Origin: Eubacterium sp.
Lineage (GTDB): Bacteria > Bacillota > Clostridia > Lachnospirales > Lachnospiraceae
DNA length: 64,000 nucleotides
NCBI GenBank assembly: GCA_017477505.1
Contig: JAFUVQ010000046.1
Span: 1-64,000, forward strand
Direction of reading: 5' to 3'
Part shown: positions 42,504 to 50,768 of the stretch, piece by piece
How the letters are laid out: the number at the start of each line of letters is the position of its first letter
Position numbering within the stretch: position 1 is the stretch's first letter
The notes under the pieces: model-generated
The model's input: only the letters and a program-made list of their open reading frames with translations
What the model was told of the DNA's origin: nothing
Database searches by the model: none
Made by a program: the position numbers and the translations under genes

Positions 42504-44621
42504 TTATTCCGTAAATCCTTCATCTATCCCCGCAGTCGTAACCGGATACACTGTCGGATTGATCACCTGCCCTGTAAGGATACTGTTTAATTCTGCCTGA
42601 TATTCACTTTCCGTGATATCATGATATTCATCTACAAAAAATCCGGCATTGACATATCTTGATACCAGACCGGAACCGTCATTCAATAATGAGTATGATA
42701 GATATTTACTCTCATCTATACCAATTATATTTCTTATTTCATCAATAAACGGAAAAACATTTATGGAATTGTAACCATTATAGTTATCTTTCCAATAAAC
42801 TACGCCATTATTATAAAGTGTGATATCCGGAGAATTAAGATCTCCCCTTCCATCCATAAAACAGTTATTCTTCTCTATAACCTGCCCGTCCATGTTCTCA
42901 TACATTCTAAGAAGCCCCATATCATTCACTGAATATGTACCTGCTGAATAAAATGTTGTCCGGAGGAGAAGCTCATTTGCCCCATCGTTATCAAAATCCG
43001 CCAGGCAATACTGCATCCATGTGGTACCACCATTTGTATTTATCTGTCCGTTACCGTCCCTGTCATAGAATACCGCCAGTCCATCTATATAATCATCAGC
43101 ATCATCATAACCCTGCTGAAGGAAATTTCTAAATGCTAAATCATCAGGAGAATAATCACCTGTCGATGCACTGCAGTTAAATGCTGCATCAGCTGCATTC
43201 CCAGCATTAATAAGCGGATAAACGCCTGTTGCTACGGGCGCATCTTCATTTGGGCAAACCATGGTAACACCTGACTCACAAATGATTCTTTTTACATCAG
43301 CCGCATGAAGCTGAGGATTAATTCCCCAGATGACAGCAGCAGTACCGGACACATAGGGTGCAGAAAAAGAGGTCCCATTCATGTATTCACATCCACCGCC
43401 GGCTTTAAGGCAAAGAATATCCGTCCCGGGCGCACAAACATCAACATTGCTTCCAAAGTTGGAATAGTAATCCATATAGTATTCCATACCTGACAAAGCG
43501 ACGGCACCTACTACAATCACATGATTTCTGATTTCTTCATAGCTGTATAAGTCCATATAACAATTAGCGGGTGTGATACTCGCAAAAAGCCCGTTATACA
43601 CTGAGTCTACACCATAATGATCATTCGCACCGTTTCCCGCACTTTGAACTATAAGAAAATCATAACCTTGACTCAAAAGTGTCGAAATCTGTAAAGATGC
43701 AACCATGCCTTCCCTGTACATGTCAGCGCCACTATGGCAATCATTAAGATTTCCACTTTGACCAAAAGAAAGATTTACGATCCTGTTCCCATCCTTTATC
43801 GCCTGAACCACATAAGCTATCAGCGTACTGCTTGGTACGGAATCGGAGCTAACCGAATAACCGTTTATATGGGCATTGGGCGCTACACCGGAAATACCAT
43901 CACCATTATTAAAAACTGCACCGATAACTCCCGAAACAGCAGTTCCGTGACCCGGTGCAACCGAAGGTGATCCGGATGATGATATTGCATCAAGCCGCCC
44001 GGCAAGGTCCCGGTGATTCACATCAAAGCCACTATCTACAACTCCTACATTTATCTGACTCATCATGTCCTTATAACCCCATGCATTTGGCGCACCTATC
44101 GCTTCAAGTCCCCAATTATCACCTGCCGGGTATTCTCCCCACGCATCTGAATATCCATCCGCAGGGAAATAAGGTTCAACATCAGAATCATAAACCTCAT
44201 CGATATCCGCTATAACAACATTTTCATTTGCTTCAACCTGTGTACAAAGGTTCATAAGATCATAATGACTCCTTGCACTGATCTTAATCTGAAGCTGATT
44301 CAGCGTATCAATCCTACCGACAATTACACCGTTCACTTCATCAACAACAGCATTTTTGTCAGCTTCAGATACGCCGGACTTAAAATATACAATAAGAATA
44401 TTGCTTACATATCTGATGCCGTTGTCTTCTTCTATAACCCCTTCCTTAGACGGATCATATGCGTAGTCATTTCCTGCAGATGTCACTTCAGATTCAGTTG
44501 TCGCCTCTGTCAAGGAACCTGTAGTAACTGACACATTGCTATCTGATGTATCGTCAAAGCAACCGCATAATACGCACATTACCAATATAAGGGCTAATAC
44601 AATACCGCTTTTTTTCTTCAT
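42504..44621 (-). CDS. Secreted subtilisin-like (S8) protease, lipoprotein
   Basis: 705 residues, start ATG 44621 after GGAGGAAATTG. A lipoprotein signal peptide ends in VLCGC (Cys21). Residues ~70-145 resemble an I9-type propeptide. The catalytic triad is complete: Asp196 in GVVDSGFD, His225 in GHGTAVSG and Ser418 in NGTSFSAPYVSG; oxyanion Asn330 is in QSAGN. After the protease domain, ~500-705 contains calcium-loop-like DRDGNGQIN and DFDNDGANELLL and a domain of unknown role. It would be anchored on the outer face of the membrane. It is the first gene of the operon with the LRR kinase and the FHA-ABC exporter, so it may process an exported product or the sensor. Confidence 0.92.
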   Translation of the reverse strand: MKKKSGIVLALILVMCVLCGCFDDTSDSNVSVTTGSLTEATTESEVTSAGNDYAYDPSKEGVIEEDNGIRYVSNILIVYFKSGVSEADKNAVVDEVNGVIVGRIDTLNQLQIKISARSHYDLMNLCTQVEANENVVIADIDEVYDSDVEPYFPADGYSDAWGEYPAGDNWGLEAIGAPNAWGYKDMMSQINVGVVDSGFDVNHRDLAGRLDAISSSGSPSVAPGHGTAVSGVIGAVFNNGDGISGVAPNAHINGYSVSSDSVPSSTLIAYVVQAIKDGNRIVNLSFGQSGNLNDCHSGADMYREGMVASLQISTLLSQGYDFLIVQSAGNGANDHYGVDSVYNGLFASITPANCYMDLYSYEEIRNHVIVVGAVALSGMEYYMDYYSNFGSNVDVCAPGTDILCLKAGGGCEYMNGTSFSAPYVSGTAAVIWGINPQLHAADVKRIICESGVTMVCPNEDAPVATGVYPLINAGNAADAAFNCSASTGDYSPDDLAFRNFLQQGYDDADDYIDGLAVFYDRDGNGQINTNGGTTWMQYCLADFDNDGANELLLRTTFYSAGTYSVNDMGLLRMYENMDGQVIEKNNCFMDGRGDLNSPDITLYNNGVVYWKDNYNGYNSINVFPFIDEIRNIIGIDESKYLSYSLLNDGSGLVSRYVNAGFFVDEYHDITESEYQAELNSILTGQVINPTVYPVTTAGIDEGFTE

Positions 44622-44805
44622 CTTTTCAATTTCCTCCTGACGCCTCTCCCTTTATCTCCTCGGATAAAGCCGGAACATAAGAATTCCATCGCTGCTTCCT
44701 CTGCATTTAATACCTTTTCTTAGAATCAAGGTAAATATTATTTATATTATCTTAGCATAAGTTATTTGAAGTTATAAATCAATTTACAGAAGCCGGACAG
44801 CGTGA

Positions 44806-45771
44806 TCAGTCCTCCAATTCATCTATCAGCTGCCCTTCATAATAAGTACTTACAGGCTTGATATCATTGACCGTAAGCTTCTCAACATCATTTTCGTCAC
44901 CTAATCCTAACTTTGTTATGAACCCACCAAAGAACCATCTTCCCTCAGTCGCAAATTCAATCACATATATCGTTATTCCTGATGTACTTTGTCCACCATT
45001 GTACAGATTATGGACATAGCATGGTTCCAGATATACTTCCTGTACATCTATATTGATATTGTAAGTTCTCTTTAAGTAGTCCTTATATATCTTCTTATCC
45101 CATTCAGTAAACTTTTTTCCGGCAACCATGAATTCATCTGTAGTGAAATGATAATCGGCAAGGTTAAAGCCTCTTTTAATATCGCTTTTGACCATATCAA
45201 GATAGATCTCATTCCTGTTCCATACCGGGAAAATGTTTCCTATATCTTCTATAGTTCCATATTCAAGGTAAAAATCAAGCTGCTGGATTATATATTCCGT
45301 AGTCTGTACTCCGCCAATTCCCATGGTTTCATACATGGTCTTTACCCTTTTTGTCCTTCCCTCGGTAGAGTTATATTCTATGCGTGCCTGTTCCTTTTCA
45401 TATTCTTCGGAGGCAGTATCTATATATGAGTACATATCTTCCAATGACTCATCATAATTTCTATTAAGGAAATTCTTTGCATCTTCAAATCTTCCGTCCT
45501 TGCAAAGGCCCTCTATACCGGTCTTCTTCATCTGGTTTATATAATGGTCCGACTGTTTATAAAATCTCATCTTCTTAAAAGTAGATATTCCTTCTTCACA
45601 TACATAGATGTTATAAGAGTCCTTTTCGTAACCGGAAACAATGTACTCATATGTGCTTTCCAGAAGTACTGCCGCTACTATGATAGCTACTACGAACAGA
45701 GAAGCATAAATGATGATCTTTACCTTATGTTTTTTAACAAATTCCGTAATCTTTTCTTTGAACGATGCCAT
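44806..45771 (-). CDS. Single-pass membrane protein of unknown function
   Basis: 321 residues, not recognised. Short cytoplasmic N-terminus (KEKITEFVKKHKVK), one membrane segment at ~18-37 (IIIYASLFVVAIIVAAVLL), then ~280 extracellular residues. The first half of the outer part is helical with possible TPR-like pairs (STFKKMRFYKQSDHYINQMK; FEDAKNFLNRNYDESLEDMY); the second half is beta-rich (VYLEPCYVHNLYNGGQST; ITIYVIEFATEGRWFFGGF). The start is ATG 45771 after AAAGGAGAGGGC. It lies upstream of, and on the same strand as, the subtilase-kinase operon, 184 bp away. Confidence 0.7.
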   Translation of the reverse strand: MASFKEKITEFVKKHKVKIIIYASLFVVAIIVAAVLLESTYEYIVSGYEKDSYNIYVCEEGISTFKKMRFYKQSDHYINQMKKTGIEGLCKDGRFEDAKNFLNRNYDESLEDMYSYIDTASEEYEKEQARIEYNSTEGRTKRVKTMYETMGIGGVQTTEYIIQQLDFYLEYGTIEDIGNIFPVWNRNEIYLDMVKSDIKRGFNLADYHFTTDEFMVAGKKFTEWDKKIYKDYLKRTYNINIDVQEVYLEPCYVHNLYNGGQSTSGITIYVIEFATEGRWFFGGFITKLGLGDENDVEKLTVNDIKPVSTYYEGQLIDELED

Positions 45772-45840
45772 GATAAGCCCTCTCCTTTGATGTTAAGTCA
45801 TTCGTCTATATACTGTCTATTACTGCCACACTTAGTTACT

Positions 45841-46236
45841 CTATAGATCAAAGTACATCTGCCCTTCGTACTCTTCTTCGGAATCCCTGTACCCGTCCAT
45901 CTCCCTTTCTATCCATGCCATGATAACATCCACGATATACCTCTGTTCTTCCTCCGTCATTTCCCTTCCGGGAGTAATATGGTGCCATTTACAAAGGCAG
46001 TTTCTGCAGCAGCTTGCTGTTGCGTGCTGGGCTATGAATACAGGATGTCCTTTGGTGGGCGTCTGCTTACCATCATTGGATATTACCGCGGGAGCAAGCC
46101 GCTCTTTGATAATATCCCTGGCATGTACCCTGATAGTATTCAGGGATTTAGCCTGTACATACTTCTTATCCTTATCAGAAAGGTGAAAATGGGATCTAAA
46201 CTTGGATTTAGCAAGGCGGTTAAGTAACTCGTCCAT
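45841..46236 (-). CDS. DUF4186 family protein
   Basis: 131 residues, start ATG 46236 after AGAAAGG. The family's conserved features are visible: RSHFHLSDKDKKYV, IRVHARDIIKERLAPAVI, NDGKQTPTKGHPVFIAQHAT, then CCRNCLCKWHHI and EEEQRYIVDVIMAWIERE. The Cys-Cys/Cys-Cys-His-His group suggests a bound metal. The biochemical role of DUF4186 is not known. It is followed by the membrane protein gene 70 bp downstream and preceded by a DUF3784-like gene. Confidence 0.88.
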   Translation of the reverse strand: MDELLNRLAKSKFRSHFHLSDKDKKYVQAKSLNTIRVHARDIIKERLAPAVISNDGKQTPTKGHPVFIAQHATASCCRNCLCKWHHITPGREMTEEEQRYIVDVIMAWIEREMDGYRDSEEEYEGQMYFDL

Positions 46237-46258
46237 AGTAAGTACCTTTCTAAATAAT

Positions 46259-46573
46259 CTATTTGTTATACTTTATCCCTGCAACGATAAGCATGATAAG
46301 TCCGATGATGAAACAAAGGCAAAAACATAGGAAACTAAACCGGGAATTTGTGAGGCCAAGTATTATGGCTGAAATAATCAGGCCGATGCCTATCACGATA
46401 AGGCCAATACCTGATAGTTTACAAAAAGCAGCCTTATCCTCTTCTGATACCTTATCAATATGATAACTATGCATCAGAGATATCATTTCTTTTTTCCATA
46501 TTAACAAGCCAAAGATGGCAATGATGATTCCTACCCCTCCGGTTATCAGGAGCCCTATTATTTTGCCGATCAT
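46259..46573 (-). CDS. Small DUF3784-like membrane protein
   Basis: 104 residues with three membrane segments: IIGLLITGGVGIIIAIFGLL, a cytoplasmic stretch with HIDKVSEEDKAAFCKLSG, then GLIVIGIGLIISAIIL and CFCLCFIIGLIMLIVAG. The motif between helices 1 and 2 matches DUF3784 proteins, frequent in Lachnospiraceae and without known function. ATG 46573 follows GGAGTATG. It precedes the DUF4186 gene by 22 bp. Confidence 0.75.
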   Translation of the reverse strand: MIGKIIGLLITGGVGIIIAIFGLLIWKKEMISLMHSYHIDKVSEEDKAAFCKLSGIGLIVIGIGLIISAIILGLTNSRFSFLCFCLCFIIGLIMLIVAGIKYNK

Positions 46574-46737
46574 ATTGAATACATACTCCGTTTAACTCTC
46601 TATATTACAATATCAGGAACTATGTACTTATCCCTTAAGGTACAATGGTTAGCTATTAGGACTTTCTTTTTGAACATAGCAGTTTTCTCCCTTTCATGCT
46701 AATAATTGTACTTACCAATTTATTTATAGCCTTTTCA

Positions 46738-46935
46738 CTAGGTTTCATTCGCTATCTGACTGATTGTCTTGCCTTTATAAGTAAAATACCTAGGCCCCTG
46801 TGTAGTGCCTCCCTTTATAGAGTCTGCTACGGCTGATAGAGAGGTAATCTCATCCTTATAAAGTACCTTCCTCTCTCTCACTACCGTGACTACCACGAAG
46901 GGATGTATTAATGTGTGTTTTCCTTTGTATGCTTC
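46738..46935 (-). pseudogene. C-terminal fragment of a small domain protein (DUF4357-like)
   Basis: An open frame of 65 codons without a credible start, ending at TAG 46738-46740. It encodes a recognisable protein-like sequence: KVLYKDEITSLSAVADSI followed by GGTTQGPRYFTYKGKTISQI. The SLSA..A...GG...GP.Y..Y.G pattern resembles the small C-terminal DUF4357-type domain that follows nuclease or unknown domains. It overlaps the end of the next gene in another frame. I read it as the remnant of a decayed gene; the rest of the 334-bp gap (46574-46907) shows nothing else. Confidence 0.45.
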
Positions 46936-47141
46936 TCAATATTTCCCCTAAGTATAGCACAATAAGGATTTTCTTTATCAGATATCTCTTTCTGTTCCGG
47001 TATTAATTTTTCGGGGTAATCACTGAAGACGTTAAATAGAGTTTTCTTGTCAAAAGAAAAGTACATTCTACCTTTAATGTCAATATCTTTAGTCCACCAG
47101 ATTTTGTCACTAGGTTTCCTCTTATAAAAATCAACCAGCAT
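46908..47141 (-). CDS. Small hypothetical protein
   Basis: 77 residues, start ATG 47141 after GGAGAGGATAAAAACTC. The sequence MLVDFYKRKPSDKIWW ... GRMYFSFDKKTLFNVFSDYP ... EKLIPEQKEISDKENPY is soluble, rich in Lys/Asp/Tyr, with no signal peptide. I have seen similar short proteins in related genomes (DUF7675-like), but the assignment is uncertain. The first ~60 residues look complete; the end overlaps the decayed frame at 46738-46935. Confidence 0.55.
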   Translation of the reverse strand: MLVDFYKRKPSDKIWWTKDIDIKGRMYFSFDKKTLFNVFSDYPEKLIPEQKEISDKENPYCAILRGNIEKHTKENTH

Positions 47142-47164
47142 GAGTTTTTATCCTCTCCGGTTTA

Positions 47165-47578
47165 TCAAGATACCCACAATAGCTTCTTTCCCTCCAGCCT
47201 GATTACATCCTCAATCACAACCTCGTAACGAAACCCTCGACCATAACGAGGCCCCACAAAGAGGGAAATGTACCCGACATTATTAGTTTCTTTATCTATT
47301 CCTATTGAGGCACGCCCTTCTGGGAAGTACATACCGCTAGCCGGCTCAGTCTTATTCCTTGAGCCTACCTCAACACTTTCCAAACTTCCACATTCATACC
47401 TGTAGGTTTCCTCAGGTTCGATTATGTAGCCCCCGACTTCCTTCTTATTACCCATCTTAAAATCTATGTACAGTACCTTTGGTGGTGTACCATAGAATTC
47501 ATCAGGCTCGACTGACGATATCTCTTCAAACATATGGATACACTCTTCCAATAAAAGTTTCTTGATTTCTTCCTCCAT
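47165..47578 (-). CDS. Hypothetical soluble protein
   Basis: 137 residues from ATG 47578 (MEEEIKKLL), chosen because AGGAAGGGAAGCTT precedes it; an in-frame start at 47623 is weaker. The protein is acidic and beta-rich: VLYIDFKMGNKKEVGGYI, RYECGSLESVEVGSRN, SGMYFPEGRASIGID, YISLFVGPRYGRGFRYEV. No known motif or membrane segment. It sits between two other hypothetical genes on the same strand with short gaps. Confidence 0.55.
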   Translation of the reverse strand: MEEEIKKLLLEECIHMFEEISSVEPDEFYGTPPKVLYIDFKMGNKKEVGGYIIEPEETYRYECGSLESVEVGSRNKTEPASGMYFPEGRASIGIDKETNNVGYISLFVGPRYGRGFRYEVVIEDVIRLEGKKLLWVS

Positions 47579-47674
47579 AAGCTTCCCTTCCTGTATAATA
47601 TATATATCCTCTGTTTGAGACATTGACGGCGTACAGAATAGCCTCTTTATATGTCATATGCTCGCTCCATTAAA

Positions 47675-48421
47675 CTACAGTCTGTGCGCAACCGCATACT
47701 CATTTATACGACGATTCCTCTTCTCCAGGAAATCAAATTCTTTTTCAACAAAACTAAGATAATCCTCCAATGTTATAGGAAGCCCATCACCCGTGAGACT
47801 CCCGTCACCTTCCCAGATATTTACTGAAGAATAGTCATCAGACACAGCATCCTGAAGCAGAAAAAAATCTACATAACCCCTAAAATCAACAAATAGGTCA
47901 AAAAAGTCTTTATCTCCGCATATTACCCTGTATAAAGGACTGTCCTCACCATTGTAATACCTTCTGATACATTCTAACGTCAGATCCCATCTGTCGGATA
48001 TTATCTTGTTACAGCCTCGTCTTTGATTCATACTGGAACGATGTACAGGGAATATGATGGCACCGCCTATCGTATATGCTTTCCTGAACAAATTCTCCCA
48101 ATATACTCTGTAATCATCCTGCATATCATTTACCTGCTTGATGATATGCTTATTTCTGACATATCTGAAGCCAACGATCAATGTATCGCTGCCAAAGCAG
48201 AAATCTTTCCACGTCAAATAATATGGTGCTTTACGTGAAATGAGATTCATAGTCTCTCCGTTTGGGAGCTTCTTACTCCACAGTAGGCGATGATATTCCT
48301 TTAGTGTGGAACTTGCTACATCAGGATCAGAACCTCCTACTCCGGCAAGTGGATCCCTGTCTAAAAAACCATCCCAGTACCCTTTTGAATCTGATGTAAA
48401 ATCAAAGCTGACATCAATCAT
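47675..48421 (-). CDS. DUF6994-like protein
   Basis: 248 residues, start ATG 48421; its first 8 bases overlap the end of the upstream gene (ATGATTGA), so the two are probably co-translated. Notable stretches: FDFTSDSKGYWDGFLDRD, GSDPDVASSTLKEYHRLLWS, PNGETMNLISRK, AYTIGGAIIFPVHRSSMNQR, RWDLTLECIRRYYNGE. I recognise the pattern as that of DUF6994 proteins, which have no known function. Soluble, no signal peptide. Confidence 0.65.
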   Translation of the reverse strand: MIDVSFDFTSDSKGYWDGFLDRDPLAGVGGSDPDVASSTLKEYHRLLWSKKLPNGETMNLISRKAPYYLTWKDFCFGSDTLIVGFRYVRNKHIIKQVNDMQDDYRVYWENLFRKAYTIGGAIIFPVHRSSMNQRRGCNKIISDRWDLTLECIRRYYNGEDSPLYRVICGDKDFFDLFVDFRGYVDFFLLQDAVSDDYSSVNIWEGDGSLTGDGLPITLEDYLSFVEKEFDFLEKRNRRINEYAVAHRL

Positions 48422-49673
48422 TTATCGTCCTTTCCTCTGGTACCTGATTGTCGGCAATTTCTAAATATATAATTCCTTCGTTACAAATAATGTTTACCCG
48501 TTCACAATAGAATCTCCTCATTTCACCAATCATATTGCTAAACGGCTCTATCATTTCGTCTTCCCCTATTTCAATTATATTTGTTACGGAATTACTTGCC
48601 CTAGATTTTGCTTTATCTTTCATGTTATTTGACCACATCTCAAGTGTGTCATCATTTACTATTGCTAGAGGATTAAGTGTCAGTATATTAACAGCTTTTC
48701 CCAATCCTGTTTTTGACTTATCAAGTGTCCAGGAAAGTCCTCTGTCTACCCTATTTAAAAATTTTTTATTGTGATACTCGTAAAGATGTTCTTGCAGGAT
48801 GTTATACTTTTCCAAGTATTGTTCCATTTCTTTTTCAAGTATTCCTTCAAGAATATCAAGTATCTCAAGATTCATATCTTTCGACAGTAATTCGATAAGG
48901 AGCTTAGTTAGTATATTCAATCTCATACAAGCATTATAAAATTTCCAATCATATTTTAAATCATCTATTAATGCTTTATCGTTCTTACGCTTATGTTTGC
49001 TGGTGTATTTATTAATTTTCTTATCAAGTCTATTACCGAAGAATCTTACATTTTTTTCTGCCTTCCTTTCTATGATTCCCAATTGATTAAGACGCATTTG
49101 TAATTCCTTCGGGTTTGAAATAATATCCTGATACCCAATGGCTATCTCATTTACTCTTTTTAAGTCACTTTCAATTTCAGCCTGTTTATCTTCTTCTAAG
49201 AAAGACTTTATCTCTTCAACCGATGATTGTAAGCTTTCCAGTTTCTGATCAATATTCTTTAAGTAATGCTTCTGAAAAACGTAGGAACCCAAAGCCCATA
49301 CCATGCCAGCAACATTTGTCGCCACAGGGACTTCTTCACCCATTGGTTTTAAGTCAACAGTTTTCCCAAACCCATTTGAGACGGTTTTGAGATTAATCAT
49401 ATATGCGCCATTATTCTTCTGCATCAATTGTTCAGGAAGAACTGCCAGACCGTTCATAGTCACAGACCACGAATTGCTGAGAGTATCTATGTTGTATGCA
49501 CTTTGAACCAGTGTACGAATGGTTTCAATTTCTGATTCGATATTTGATTCTCCAATGTTTATATGAATCAAATCATCTTTTTTGTCATCAGAGATGAAAG
49601 TCTGCTCATTTAACTGTATTCCATAGTCATTTTTTAGCTCAAATCTGATTATTTCATTGTTTTTGCCGCTCAT
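48414..49673 (-). CDS. Hypothetical helical protein with hydrophobic centre
   Basis: 419 residues, not recognised. Start ATG 49673 after AGGGGGTTAATC. The N-terminal ~110 residues are mixed alpha/beta. At ~115-135 there is one weakly hydrophobic stretch (ATNVAGMVWALGSYVFQK), followed by long charged helices (IDQKLESLQSSVEEIKSFLEEDKQAEIES; then LDIL and EGILEKEMEQYLEKYN regions) with coiled-coil character. Another hydrophobic patch is near 325 (GKAVNILTLNPLAIV). It might associate with membranes. It overlaps the DUF6994-like gene by 8 bp and starts 15 bp after the HTH regulator, so the three form one unit. Confidence 0.6.
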   Translation of the reverse strand: MSGKNNEIIRFELKNDYGIQLNEQTFISDDKKDDLIHINIGESNIESEIETIRTLVQSAYNIDTLSNSWSVTMNGLAVLPEQLMQKNNGAYMINLKTVSNGFGKTVDLKPMGEEVPVATNVAGMVWALGSYVFQKHYLKNIDQKLESLQSSVEEIKSFLEEDKQAEIESDLKRVNEIAIGYQDIISNPKELQMRLNQLGIIERKAEKNVRFFGNRLDKKINKYTSKHKRKNDKALIDDLKYDWKFYNACMRLNILTKLLIELLSKDMNLEILDILEGILEKEMEQYLEKYNILQEHLYEYHNKKFLNRVDRGLSWTLDKSKTGLGKAVNILTLNPLAIVNDDTLEMWSNNMKDKAKSRASNSVTNIIEIGEDEMIEPFSNMIGEMRRFYCERVNIICNEGIIYLEIADNQVPEERTIND

Positions 49674-49687
49674 GATTAACCCCCTGA

Positions 49688-50545
49688 CTATTTCCCATCC
49701 TTATCCTCATTAATGTACCTGTAATAGGTGGTCTGTCCTATATCCAGTTCCTTACATATCTCTTCTCTTGTAAGACCTTTTTTCTTAAGCCTTATTGCCT
49801 TCTTCCTTTTTACTTCCGCCATAGGATCTTTCTTACGACCCGCACCGCGGGCATTATGCGTGGAAAAACGGAGTACATTCTCAGGCAGGGGAACTGTTCG
49901 CTCCTTTAACATCTGTTCGTACATTTTAAGCTTTATTATCGAATCTTCTATCGTTTTATTCTGTTCCGCCAGCTGTCTTTCCACCCTTTCCTTTGCGTAC
50001 AGAGCCTCATCCCGTTCCTTTATAAGAGCCCAGTAAAGCTCCGACTCTCGGAAACATACATTCTCTTCTTCTTTTCTTGAATGTATCTTTCTCACAGTAT
50101 TGTTGTATAGTTCAAAGGACTGTTCATAGATTCGTTCTATTTCTTTCTGTTGAGATGTGCTGCCCTTACCTTTGATGGAATGTACTTTAAGCTTCTGCTT
50201 CTTTACTGCTTCCAGCTCCTCTTCCAATATGCGTATCCTCTCTTCTGCCGATATAAGATTTTGTCCGGGAAGGTTACGGTACTTAAAGTGAAATACTTCC
50301 CCGTCTCTTTCCCATACATCAATGAATTCAGGTACCCTGTTAGCACCGGTCATACTGTAATGATTAACCAGTACCCTTCCTGTCTCATTACCATCAAAAT
50401 CCATTTCAGGACAAAGACTTATTATGTACATATAGTCAGTTCTATATGTACAATGGCCTATCTTATGGAATTCATCCTTAAAGCTCTTTGAATAAGTACT
50501 AAGGATGTACTCAGCTTCTTTTGGTTTTATAAAGGCTTTGGACAT
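49688..50545 (-). CDS. Coiled-coil protein with C-terminal Hin-type HTH
   Basis: 285 residues, start ATG 50545 after AAGAGGTACATAAC. The N-terminal ~95 residues are a compact domain (IGHCTYRTDYMYIISLCPEM; GRVLVNHYSMTGANRVPEFI). Residues ~98-215 are strongly charged helices likely to form coiled coils (EERIRILEEELEAVKKQK; ERVERQLAEQNKTIEDSI). The C-terminal ~50 residues (AGRKKDPMAEVKRKKAIRLK then GLTREEICKELDIGQTTYYR) are a helix-turn-helix of the kind found at the end of serine resolvases, but no resolvase catalytic domain is present. It starts beside a 24-bp near-palindrome at 50563-50586, so autoregulation is plausible. Confidence 0.7.
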   Translation of the reverse strand: MSKAFIKPKEAEYILSTYSKSFKDEFHKIGHCTYRTDYMYIISLCPEMDFDGNETGRVLVNHYSMTGANRVPEFIDVWERDGEVFHFKYRNLPGQNLISAEERIRILEEELEAVKKQKLKVHSIKGKGSTSQQKEIERIYEQSFELYNNTVRKIHSRKEEENVCFRESELYWALIKERDEALYAKERVERQLAEQNKTIEDSIIKLKMYEQMLKERTVPLPENVLRFSTHNARGAGRKKDPMAEVKRKKAIRLKKKGLTREEICKELDIGQTTYYRYINEDKDGK

Positions 50546-50562
50546 GTTATGTACCTCTTACA

Positions 50563-50586
50563 TTTCCACAAATTAATTTATGGAAA
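50563..50586. promoter_or_regulatory. 24-bp near-perfect palindrome, candidate operator
   Basis: TTTCCACAAATT facing AATTTATGGAAA has a single mismatched pair. It lies 18 bp upstream of the start of the HTH gene. Further upstream, ATATACATATA occurs twice in a row (about 50599-50624). Confidence 0.5.
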
Positions 50587-50650
50587 TATTGTATCACATA
50601 TACATATAATTGTATATACATATAGTTCATATCCCCGCATGTTTCTAAAC

Positions 50651-50697
50651 AAAAGTAGGCTCAATGGAACCCCCTCCAATGAGCCTACTTTTTTTAT
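50651..50697 (-). terminator. Terminator of the 1199-residue SLH gene
   Basis: AGTAGGCTCA and TGAGCCTACT form a long stem extended by TGGA/TCCA around a C-rich loop. T-runs flank it on both strands; on the minus strand it follows the SLH gene stop at 50769. Confidence 0.75.
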
Positions 50698-50768
50698 TTT
50701 AGTTATTCAAAGATTTTTAGTGTCTGATTTTTAAGGGACAAGCTTTGGCAAGCCCTAAAGAACTTTGG

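Noticed and set aside
44806-50545. Anti-phage defence island
   Set aside because: No nuclease, helicase, methylase, TIR or other recognised defence domain is visible; the proteins remain unknown rather than assigned.
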